64,000 nucleotides of DNA from Deltaproteobacteria bacterium RIFCSPLOWO2_12_FULL_60_19. Lineage in GTDB: Bacteria; Desulfobacterota; Binatia; UBA9968. Made by a program: the position numbers and the translations under genes. This document shows, piece after piece, positions 1-7,078 of this stretch. The DNA is taken from positions 1 through 64,000 of the forward strand of contig MGSS01000064.1 in the NCBI GenBank assembly GCA_001798595.1. The letters run 5' to 3'. Every line of letters starts with the position of its first letter. The first letter of the stretch is position 1. The notes under the pieces are model-generated. The model did not search any database and was not told the DNA's origin. It saw only the letters and a list, made by a program, of their open reading frames with translations.

Positions 1-46
1 CTCAAAAGGTGGGATTGTCAAGATAGCAATGGCTGACCCTCGCTAC

Positions 47-70
47 TTGTCAAGCTAGTCAACAACGTCC
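47..70 (+). repeat. Dispersed repeat R2 copy 1 (TTGTCAAGCTAGTCAACAACGTCC)
   Basis: Near-identical to 921-944 and 4682-4705; lies between cassettes. Confidence 0.8.
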
Positions 71-162
71 CCCAGGACGTCCCCTAGGACCGTAGGACGG
101 AGATGGGCCGAAGGAGGAGCCTTTTTAAGGTGATCCAAAGCTGGAGCTGCCCGCTATGATCC

Positions 163-191
163 TTGACAAGCGTAACCCGAACGGTTACATC
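163..191 (+). promoter_or_regulatory. Candidate sigma70-type promoter of higBA (TTGACA-N17-TACATC) with palindromic operator GTAACC-cgaac-GGTTAC at 172-188
   Basis: -35/-10-like hexamers with 17-nt spacer just upstream of the GTG start at 200; perfect 6-bp inverted arms overlap the spacer and -10. Confidence 0.6.
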
Positions 192-199
192 TTGCTTAA

Positions 200-478
200 G
201 TGATAAAAAGCTTCCGGCACAAAGGGCTTCAAAAGTTTTTCTTCGATGGAACCAAGCAAGGAATTCAGCCCAAGCATGCAGAGAAGCTGGCCGACATCCT
301 TGATCTGCTCGACGCCGCAGGGGAAACTAGGGATATGAACTTCCCGGGGTCTGACCTGCATCCGTTGAAAGGCGACTTGCGAGGGTTTTGGTCGGTCAAG
401 GTTTCAGGCAACTGGCGTATTATCTTTCGCTTCGAAAACGGCGACGCGTCTGACGTGGATTACGTCGACTACCATTGA
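200..478 (+). CDS. higB: Type II toxin HigB/RelE-like
   Basis: 92-aa HigB-type protein (DLHPLKGDLRGFWSVKVSGNWRIIFRFENGDASDVDYVDYH) directly upstream of HigA-like gene; GTG start. Confidence 0.9.
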   Translation: MIKSFRHKGLQKFFFDGTKQGIQPKHAEKLADILDLLDAAGETRDMNFPGSDLHPLKGDLRGFWSVKVSGNWRIIFRFENGDASDVDYVDYH

Positions 479-481
479 CAG

Positions 482-790
482 ATGGGAGAGGACGAAATGG
501 AAAGAAGAAAAAGGGCGCCAAATCATCCCGGCGGCATTCTATGCCGGGAATACTTAAAGCCGTTGGGACTTACGGTGTCTGAGCTGGCGAAGATCCTGGG
601 TGTGTCGAGAAAGACTGTTTCCAAGATTATCAACGAGCGCGGGTCGATCTCGGCGGATATGGCGCTGAGATTATCGAGGGCGTTCAATACAACCCCGCAA
701 CTCTGGTTGAACCTCCAGCAAAACTGCGACTTGTGGCATGCGGCTCAAGACTCGGATCGCTGGAAGAAAATCAGAGCCGTTGCCGCTTAA
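482..790 (+). CDS. higA: Type II antitoxin HigA-like, XRE-family HTH
   Basis: HPGGILCREYLKPLGLTVSELAKILGVSRKTVSKIINERGSISADMALRLSRAFNTTPQLWLNLQ is the HigA/VapI-type HTH. Confidence 0.92.
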   Translation: MGEDEMERRKRAPNHPGGILCREYLKPLGLTVSELAKILGVSRKTVSKIINERGSISADMALRLSRAFNTTPQLWLNLQQNCDLWHAAQDSDRWKKIRAVAA

Positions 791-920
791 CCTTGCTCCC
801 CTCCGACATCGTTGACCTCCGGCTCGGCCGGAGGTAGGGTTGCCTGGCACTATAGCTTCACGCAAGCCTTCAACTGTTATCGGTTCCGAAGCGCCCCCTG
901 GGCATGCCAAGCATCTGCGT

Positions 921-944
921 TTGTCAACCTAGTCAACAACGTCC
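921..944 (+). repeat. Dispersed repeat R2 copy 2
   Basis: TTGTCAACCTAGTCAACAACGTCC shared with 47-70 and 4682-4705. Confidence 0.8.
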
Positions 945-991
945 CCTAAGACAACCCCAAGCCTTTACTGACTCCACTGACCCTCCCGAAA

Positions 992-1309
992 CTACTTTGA
1001 GAGCGCAATTGCGATTGCCAGAACTGCAAGCACCGCCACACCGATCATCGAATAAGCCAGAATTTTTAGAGATTTTTGCATTCCGGCGAGCACCGACTGA
1101 ATCATATGCAATTGGCTGGTCAGATTCTCGGTGATCTCGACCTGAAGCCTTAAAGCTTTTTCGATGTCGTCGAGATGCTCGGTAGCGGTTGGATTGTCGG
1201 GGATCTTCGACACCGCCCGGCGCAAAGTCTTCACCAGCGCGTCGGCCGCCGGAATCAGGACCGTCAGCTGTCCGAGAAGCTGCGCGATCGCTACAAGCGG
1301 CAATGCCAT
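992..1309 (-). CDS. Hypothetical protein with coiled-coil-like body and C-terminal TM helix
   Basis: 105-aa ORF; C-terminus ILAYSMIGVAVLAVLAIAIALSK looks like a tail-anchored TM segment. Confidence 0.55.
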   Translation of the reverse strand: MALPLVAIAQLLGQLTVLIPAADALVKTLRRAVSKIPDNPTATEHLDDIEKALRLQVEITENLTSQLHMIQSVLAGMQKSLKILAYSMIGVAVLAVLAIAIALSK

Positions 1310-1383
1310 TTATTCACCTCTTAAACCGGCACGGTGATAGTTGCGGATTTGCGCAATTGAGCAAACGTGACAGCGCATCGATT

Positions 1384-1481
1384 GTGAGATTACTCCGGTT
1401 CCGCCGGCGCTGCAACGAAGCGATGCTCGCATCTCGGCGTTGCGGAAACAAGGTGGGATTGTCAGGAGATAAACGCCTTGC
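1384..1481 (+). repeat. Partial dispersed repeat R1' copy 1
   Basis: 1384-1432 matches 4461-4509 and 1460-1481 (TGTCAGGAGATAAACGCCTTGC) matches 4587-4608; core GGTTCCGCCGGCGCTGCAACGAAGCG is shared with R1. Confidence 0.8.
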
Positions 1482-1555
1482 GTCAGGAGGCTTTGCTCCA
1501 GGCGGTCTGGCCTTCGCGCGAGAGAAAATAGTCCAGAAAGAGTTTGAAATCGGGG

Positions 1556-1795
1556 TCAGCTGGCTGCTTGCAATTCGCGTGCGTGGGGAATGTCGTGGGT
1601 GTGAAGCGAGCGCACTTGGGAACGTTCCAGCGTCAGCAGGGCGACGGTGTGGCCATCGTAGCCCACAAACTCCACCTCGAAGGCTTCCCCGTTGCCATGC
1701 ACCAGCACGGCTGTACCCACATCGCCGCGCACCAGCCCATGTTCAGGCTGGTCGCACGTCAAAGCCACGGCGTCCAGTTCATTGATTGTGTTCAT
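1556..1795 (-). CDS. DUF4926-like small protein
   Basis: 79-aa ORF; NELDAVALTCDQPEHGLVRGDVGTAVLVHGNGEAFEVEFVGYDGHTVALLTLERSQVR resembles DUF4926. Confidence 0.75.
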   Translation of the reverse strand: MNTINELDAVALTCDQPEHGLVRGDVGTAVLVHGNGEAFEVEFVGYDGHTVALLTLERSQVRSLHTHDIPHARELQAAS

Positions 1796-1983
1796 AATTT
1801 CGGCAACGGATGTGCGGTCACAAAGCGCGGCGCATCACCACTCGGATTAATATACCGTGCGGTGCGAACATTCAAGTTTGTCCTGTCGGCCACGGTGAAA
1901 CCAAAACGCAGAAAAAACGACGCCTTGCTTCCGCCTGCGGGATGAGCCGGGTTGAGCAAATAATGCGTCACCTTCCGCAGAGA
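1792..1983 (-). pseudogene. DUF6883-like protein, N-terminally truncated by repeat R1
   Basis: Minus-strand reading KVTHYLLNPAHPAGGSKASFFLRFGFTVADRTNLNVRTARYINPSGDAPRFVTAHPLPKL resembles DUF6883; upstream sequence is repeat R1; overlaps the DUF4926 start by 4 nt. Confidence 0.55.
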
Positions 1984-2197
1984 GAATAGACAAGCTGGTC
2001 GATCTCGGCCTCCAGGGCGGAAGCATCCGCGCCCTCGGCGCCTCCGTGGTGAGATTATCCCGGTTCCGCCAGCGCTGCAACGAAGCGGTTCCCACACTTC
2101 CGGAGTTCCGGAAACGTGGAAGTGACTGGGTATTAGCTCATCTTGATGATTTGAGAATTCTCGAAAGGTAAGATTGTCAAGAAAGCAATGTCTGACC
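1984..2197. repeat. Dispersed repeat R1 copy 1 (214 bp)
   Basis: Near-identical to 5673-5886 and of equal length; ends ...TTTGAGAATTCTCGAAAGGTAAGATTGTCAAGAAAGCAATGTCTGACC. Confidence 0.9.
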
Positions 2198-2690
2198 GTA
2201 TGCCGCGGAAGCAGTGCAACTTGCCGGTTAAAGTCCGGCACGGGGAATTATCGGTACACCCCGTTAGCGAAGATCCGGTTTTGAGAGGCGACTCTCAGGG
2301 CTAAGTGGATCGAGAAAACTTTCTTCGGAAAGGATTGCGAACCCACAGGCCGTACTATCAAGGAACCCATAGAGCCTCGTGACTTGTTCAGTGAGAGTGC
2401 CGACCCTGTGGTCAAGTGGGGAAGGCCGCCGCCATCTGTGGGGCTAACCGGGAAAAGCAGATGGGCTCTCCGGGGTCGTCGGGACGGCATGTGGGGGAAG
2501 CTGCACTGGGTAACGCGGGAGAACTCGCCTGTCGCGGGTGATGACCGCAACGGCTCGGTATAAGGGCAACCGAAGTCGGGGCCGGGCGGGCGAGAAGTCG
2601 GAGGGGCGCGTAGTACCGTTGAGGCCGGGTAATGCCGGAAGAGGGAAGGCGCCCTGCTTTCATCAAGTTTCCTAAAGAGGAAAGGAGCGG

Positions 2691-2789
2691 GTGATTGCCG
2701 TGAGGCTTCAAACACCCGACAAGATTCGAGACCTCCAGCGGAAACTCTATCTCAAGGCCAAGAGGGAGTACTCGCATGCCTTGAGGTGA
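2691..2789 (+). pseudogene. ltrA: Group II intron reverse transcriptase/maturase, N-terminal remnant (32 aa)
   Basis: VIAVRLQTPDKIRDLQRKLYLKAKREYSHALR* matches the N-terminal motif of intron RTs (RLQTPDKIRDLQRKLYLKAK) then stops. Confidence 0.75.
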
Positions 2790-2800
2790 GGATGATCGGA

Positions 2801-2833
2801 AAGCCGTATGCGGGAAAACTGCAAGTACGGTTT
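2801..2833 (+). ncRNA. Group II intron domain V-like hairpin
   Basis: AAGCCGTATGCGGGAAAACTGCAAGTACGGTTT: AGC triad, GAAA-type loop, paired CCGTA/TACGG. Confidence 0.7.
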
Positions 2834-3023
2834 GATGAGGGGGGACAGGACTTCTTGCTATGGGCAACCCTAAACGGGCACGAAGCTGAAAACGGCGGAT
2901 ACAGCCAAGGGTTGACCTAATGAAAGCTGAGCCTGTCCTCTACTCTACCCGCAGTCCGTGACCGCATGGATTCCCGGAGGTTGTCGAGATAGCAGTAAGC
3001 CATCGCAGCTCGCAGACGACTAT

Positions 3024-3057
3024 GTTGCGTAGTTGCGCAATTGCGCAAGTACGCAAC
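3024..3057. repeat. 34-bp near-perfect palindrome
   Basis: GTTGCGTAGTTGCGCAA|TTGCGCAAGTACGCAAC; one mismatched pair. Confidence 0.9.
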
Positions 3058-3063
3058 CGTCCG

Positions 3064-3603
3064 TTAAGGGATACTTGCTTTGATTTCGGAAAGAAGGCCG
3101 AAGAGTTTTCGGGCAAGCTCTTCGTGTTGCTGTACGTTATGCGGAAACAGATCGAATCTCCTGATCTCGTACAGGTCCACGGTTCTCAGAAACTTTCCCG
3201 GCTCGAAGGCACTTAAATCGAGGGCTTGAAAGCATGAGCGCTTCTCACCGGCGTTCTCCGTGACAAACACAAGGCAGAGATGGGGCCATTTCTGTTTTGC
3301 CTGAATCAACTCGCTCGCTTTCCCCCTTTTTTTCTCCAGCGCGAGGTACTTGACCAGGTTCGACCGGTACTTGACCTCGACCATGTGAGTTTCGTAAACG
3401 CCGGGGGAATCGGCGACGACCTCCTTCATGGCGAGGAAGTCGGGAGTGAAAGATTCGTCTCTGCCGGCCTTCAGCATTCCCCGCAGGTCGCTCTCCCGGC
3501 CGAAACGCGTCATCTGGAACTTGGCCCGTCGAAAGATGGATTCGACCAGGGCCTCCGCGATGCGGCCTTTGATATCGTTTAAGTCGATCGGCCGTGTGGG
3601 CAT
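3064..3603 (-). CDS. Putative PD-(D/E)XK nuclease-like protein
   Basis: Long ORF; PDFLAMKE...ETHMVEVKYRS fits a D-x(n)-E-x-K nuclease core. Confidence 0.6.
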   Translation of the reverse strand: MPTRPIDLNDIKGRIAEALVESIFRRAKFQMTRFGRESDLRGMLKAGRDESFTPDFLAMKEVVADSPGVYETHMVEVKYRSNLVKYLALEKKRGKASELIQAKQKWPHLCLVFVTENAGEKRSCFQALDLSAFEPGKFLRTVDLYEIRRFDLFPHNVQQHEELARKLFGLLSEIKASIP

Positions 3604-3677
3604 ATTAGCTTCCCCCCGACCTCGTAGTAAAATCAAGATTCAGACCCTGAGCCCCACAATGACGCCTCTACAGCATC

Positions 3678-4430
3678 CTATTCTACCTTCCACTTCCCGG
3701 CCTCAACCTCGCGCCGGATATCCTCAAGCGATATCCATCGGTTGTCCTTGCGCCAGGCGATGTGATCGTAGATGCGTCCACCGTGGCTCCGGCGGTGAGG
3801 TTGAAGTCGGCGGCTCGTCACCGTAAATGCATGATTCAGGCTACGAACCCAGGCCATTATCATTTTACGCTCTACAACAACGTCTATGCGTTCGATCTTC
3901 ATCAGAATCGCTTCTTTGTCTAGTGAGCCGGCATTCTCGAGCGGAATCTCGACTGTGGCGTTTACGTCCCTGCACTCGAATCGCTGGGACACTGCCTTGC
4001 CAGGCCCCATCTTCAACGCACCGAGTAGCTTGATCCTACCGTCTGGCTGGGCTTTCGTTGGAACCGAAAAAACCGGTGCACCGAACGAGCGAAATGATTT
4101 TAGAAACACGCCCAATTCCTGACCGCGATTGAGTACGGTGACGGGTTCCTTTTTCTTCCACTCGTCCTCGTCGGACCGCAGCCGAGTTCCAAGCTCCCGA
4201 AGGATCCTGGGCTCGGTTGTTAACGCTTCCCATAACCACTCTAACTGATTGTCCGCCAGACGGGCCTTCCGCTCGGCGGTAGCTTCCCGGACCGCCTGAG
4301 ACCAAGATTGAAATGTGACCTTTTGCCGCCCTTTAGCTAGCGTTTCTATCTGAACTCCTCCGATGAGCAGCAGTTCTGCCAAAAACTGCCCGTGCGTGTT
4401 AGGAGCGCTTGGATCACAGAACAGAGTCAT
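3678..4430 (-). CDS. Hypothetical protein (250 aa)
   Basis: Uninterrupted ORF upstream of and co-directional with the nuclease-like gene; no family recognised. Confidence 0.6.
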   Translation of the reverse strand: MTLFCDPSAPNTHGQFLAELLLIGGVQIETLAKGRQKVTFQSWSQAVREATAERKARLADNQLEWLWEALTTEPRILRELGTRLRSDEDEWKKKEPVTVLNRGQELGVFLKSFRSFGAPVFSVPTKAQPDGRIKLLGALKMGPGKAVSQRFECRDVNATVEIPLENAGSLDKEAILMKIERIDVVVERKMIMAWVRSLNHAFTVTSRRLQPHRRSHGGRIYDHIAWRKDNRWISLEDIRREVEAGKWKVE

Positions 4431-4460
4431 TGCGTCTTTGCCCTCCTCAGCGCCTCCCTG

Positions 4461-4608
4461 GTGAGATTATCCCGGTTCCGCCGGCGCTGCAACGAAGCGA
4501 TGCTCGCATTTTCGGGATTGGGGGAACGTCGGAGTGTCTAGGTCTTGGCTCGGTTTTACGTTTTGAGAATTCTCAAAAGGTAGACCTGTCAGGAGATAAA
4601 CGCCTTGC
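4461..4608. repeat. Partial dispersed repeat R1' copy 2, including palindrome TTTTGAGAATTCTCAAAA (4561-4578)
   Basis: Shares 49-bp and 22-bp blocks with 1384-1481; contains an 18-bp perfect palindrome also present in R1. Confidence 0.85.
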
Positions 4609-4681
4609 CCCACGCGCGTGGGATTTGAGCGGGGCGTTCAGCGCAATAAGTCCATAGTCAGGCCTGAGCTGCCCCTCGCTA

Positions 4682-4705
4682 TTGTCAACCTAGTCAACAA
4701 CGTTC
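4682..4705 (+). repeat. Dispersed repeat R2 copy 3
   Basis: TTGTCAACCTAGTCAACAACGTTC. Confidence 0.8.
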
Positions 4706-4747
4706 CCTAGGACGCAGCCGGAATTTTGAGGGGCGAGGCCAGTAGAC

Positions 4748-5074
4748 TTATTTTGCAGAGACGACGTCGGCATCTTGGGTATAGGCCGTGATAAGGGATG
4801 TGTTGTTCTCCTCAGGAGTCAGGGTGACAATATCGAGGGGGATCATGAATTTCTTAAGGGTTCTCACTTCCGCGTCTTTCGTCATTGCCGCCCGTTGCAA
4901 AATATCCTTATTGCGGAAATCCTCTGAAATGATGACGACGTCAATATCACTTTCTTTGGTTGCTTTGCCTTTGGCTTGTGAGCCGAACAAAATGATCCTT
5001 GAGGGGGTCACCCCGCCCTCTTTTAGGCATCGCTCCAAAAACTCAATCGCCGCTTTCACCTTGCGCTTAGCCAT
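4748..5074 (-). CDS. mntA: MNT-type minimal nucleotidyltransferase (antitoxin of HEPN/MNT pair)
   Basis: IILFGSQAKGKATKESDIDVVIISEDF: GS-x(n)-DxD motif; overlaps HEPN gene. Confidence 0.88.
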   Translation of the reverse strand: MAKRKVKAAIEFLERCLKEGGVTPSRIILFGSQAKGKATKESDIDVVIISEDFRNKDILQRAAMTKDAEVRTLKKFMIPLDIVTLTPEENNTSLITAYTQDADVVSAK

Positions 5075-5433
5075 TGCAGCACCTGCTTGCTTTGATCCAG
5101 CACTTCCTTGGTCTTCTTCTTGTCGTAATCTTTTAGAATTCTCTGGAGGTCATCCGGGTAGCGGGTCGGAACGCTTACCCTGTTGAGCGTGGAAATAAAA
5201 TCAAACAGGTCCTCCGGTAACGCAAGTTTCATCTTTTCGAGCAAGTAAAGCAAGTTGTGTGTTTTAGGCGGTTCCTTGCCGAGTTTTTCTGCGTAGAGTC
5301 CCTTCAAGGCTTTCTCTAGAGATAAATGGCACATAAAGACCGTATACATGTACCGTCCGCCCCTAAACATGTAGTCGGCGGTGTCCATATCGTAATTGGC
5401 TTGCGTCAGCCATTCCTCAGGCGCTTGCGCCAT
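5056..5433 (-). CDS. HEPN-domain protein (toxin of HEPN/MNT pair)
   Basis: WLTQANYDMDTADYMFRGGRYMYTVFMCHLSLEKALKGLYAEKLGKEPPKTHNLLYL is HEPN-like. Confidence 0.88.
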   Translation of the reverse strand: MAQAPEEWLTQANYDMDTADYMFRGGRYMYTVFMCHLSLEKALKGLYAEKLGKEPPKTHNLLYLLEKMKLALPEDLFDFISTLNRVSVPTRYPDDLQRILKDYDKKKTKEVLDQSKQVLQWLSAR

Positions 5434-5562
5434 TAGTACCTCAGGTGAAACTCCTTAAAAACTCCCTCAATCGGTGGAAATCGAGGTCTTCTGTCTCTGT
5501 AGAAAGCAAAAAAATTCTACCACCTTCAGAACCGACTTGCGACTGGAAAACTCCATGTCGGC

Positions 5563-5694
5563 TCACGTTTGCGGTTCAAGCGCTTCATCGTCAGCAACTT
5601 CCCGGCTAGCCGTTCTTTCTCGCAGGCTCTCCTCGATAATGGCGACCTCTTCACGCGTGAGGCCGTAGTAAGGAATAGACAAGCCGGTCGATAG
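5563..5694 (-). pseudogene. Frameshifted C-terminal remnant resembling restriction-modification enzymes
   Basis: IDRLVYSL (frame 1) then YGLTREEVAIIEESLRERTASREV (shifted by one nt); IDxLVYxLYGLTxEExAIxE is a recurrent R-M C-terminal signature. Confidence 0.5.
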
Positions 5695-5886
5695 CGGCCT
5701 CCGGGGCGGAGACATCCGCGCCCTCGGCGTCTCCGTGGTGAGATTATCCTGGTTCCGCCGGCGCTGCAACGAAGCGGTTCCCACACTTCCGGAGTTCCGG
5801 AAACGTGGAAGTGACTGGGTATTAGCTCATCTTGATGATTTGAGAATTCTCAAAAGGTAAGATTGTCAAGATAGCAATGTCTGACC
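5673..5886. repeat. Dispersed repeat R1 copy 2 (214 bp)
   Basis: Near-identical to 1984-2197. Confidence 0.9.
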
Positions 5887-5987
5887 CCGTAGACGTTACC
5901 GAAAGATCACGCACTGTGCGAGAAGAAGAAAGGGGGAAAGAAGAAAATTCTTTTCACGGGGAACGTCTGTGCTTCTTGACCTGCGGG

Positions 5988-6443
5988 CTAATGGGTGACA
6001 CCCGCTATCAATCCACGATATGTAAAAAGCAAATAAGCAAAGCCTGACATCTCCCCAACGTGCGCGGCTCTCAATCCGATGGAGATGCGTAATACATGGC
6101 AACTCACGACAAAGACACTCATCTGCACCGCGCGAGGACTGCTGAGCACGTTCGCCGCCATGATCGCGCCGTGCTCCGTAAAGGCGAACGGAAGATATTT
6201 AACGTTTGCCCCTCGTTTCAAGGTCACAGATTGTGATCTTGAACCCGCGATATCCTCCGCTTCAGTGCGCTTCAGCCTGAACATAAAATCCCCGGGGAAC
6301 TTGTCGATGTTTCGCTTGACCGCCTGATTGAGCGCGCGGGTCTCGACGCCGTAAATCCGCGCCAGATCGGAGGCGAGCATAACTCGTTGGCCTCGGACTA
6401 ACATGATCGCACTCTCGATGGGGATCGCTTCTCGACCTGCCAT
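5988..6443 (-). CDS. ORF6N-domain DNA-binding protein, C-terminally altered
   Basis: IPIESAIMLVRGQRVMLASDLARIYGVETRALNQAVKRNIDKFPGDFMFRL is ORF6N; normal-looking sequence ends after AVQMSVFVV. Confidence 0.75.
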   Translation of the reverse strand: MAGREAIPIESAIMLVRGQRVMLASDLARIYGVETRALNQAVKRNIDKFPGDFMFRLKRTEAEDIAGSRSQSVTLKRGANVKYLPFAFTEHGAIMAANVLSSPRAVQMSVFVVSCHVLRISIGLRAAHVGEMSGFAYLLFTYRGLIAGVTH

Positions 6444-6629
6444 AACTGCCTCCTTGGACTTTGCGGCGGAAAACGGGTTCGGCGGAGTGTAGCGATTTGC
6501 GGGTAAAGTCGCAAGCGGCGACTCATAGATGCAATAAGCGCGCGGCAACGGGCGCTCGCAAAAGCGCGTGCGGCGCGGGGTCGAATTGCATTCGAAAACC
6601 GGGAAGTGTATCGTAATGTCCATCTAACC

Positions 6630-7076
6630 ATGAAACCAACGCTTTTCGAACAGCTCGGCGGCGAGGCGAAGCTGCGCGAGATTATCGAGACCTTCATCGA
6701 TCGCGTTTTCGACGATCGGATGATCGGTTTTTTTTTCCGCAACGCGGACCGGCGGCGGATCGGCGAGATGGAATATCAGTTCACGGCGAAGTTTTTCGGC
6801 GCCGACGTCGAGTATCACGGGCGGCCGCTGGACGAGGCTCATGCCAAGCACCCGATCATGGGCGGGCAGTTCGCCCGCCGGCAGCAAATCCTCAAAGAGA
6901 CGTTGGAGATTTACGGCGTGCCGGAGCATATCCGCGAGGCGTGGCTCCAGCACAATGAGAGTCTGAGGCCGCTCATCACCAAGGATGCCGGTTCGGACTG
7001 CGATCCCGTGGGAGCGCGGGAGCGAGCCGGACTGACGACAAAGACTGCGAGAGAGGGTCGCGCCAGGCGTGTCTAG
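6630..7076 (+). CDS. Truncated (2/2) globin
   Basis: TLFEQLGGEAKLREIIETFIDRVFDDRMIGFFF...HAKHPIMGGQFARRQQILKETLEIYGV. Confidence 0.85.
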   Translation: MKPTLFEQLGGEAKLREIIETFIDRVFDDRMIGFFFRNADRRRIGEMEYQFTAKFFGADVEYHGRPLDEAHAKHPIMGGQFARRQQILKETLEIYGVPEHIREAWLQHNESLRPLITKDAGSDCDPVGARERAGLTTKTAREGRARRV

Positions 7077-7078
7077 GG

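Larger units (their letters stand above)
2198..2950 (+). mobile_element. Group II intron remnant with almost all of the RT ORF deleted; boundaries approximate
   Basis: Structured non-coding 5' region, short RT N-terminal remnant at 2691-2789, domain V-like hairpin at 2801-2833, terminal ...CCTGTCCTCTACTCTACC. Confidence 0.75.

Noticed and set aside
1189-1945. Plus-strand ORFs 1189-1785 and 1544-1945
   Set aside because: Cross repeat R1' and lie antisense to the DUF4926 gene; composition looks non-coding
2248-2867. Minus-strand ORFs 2248-2715 and 2412-2867
   Set aside because: Overlie the group II intron ribozyme on the opposite strand; spurious ORFs of this kind are typical over structured intron RNA
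1-6600. CRISPR array
   Set aside because: Repeats are few, unevenly spaced and separated by genes; no regular spacer pattern
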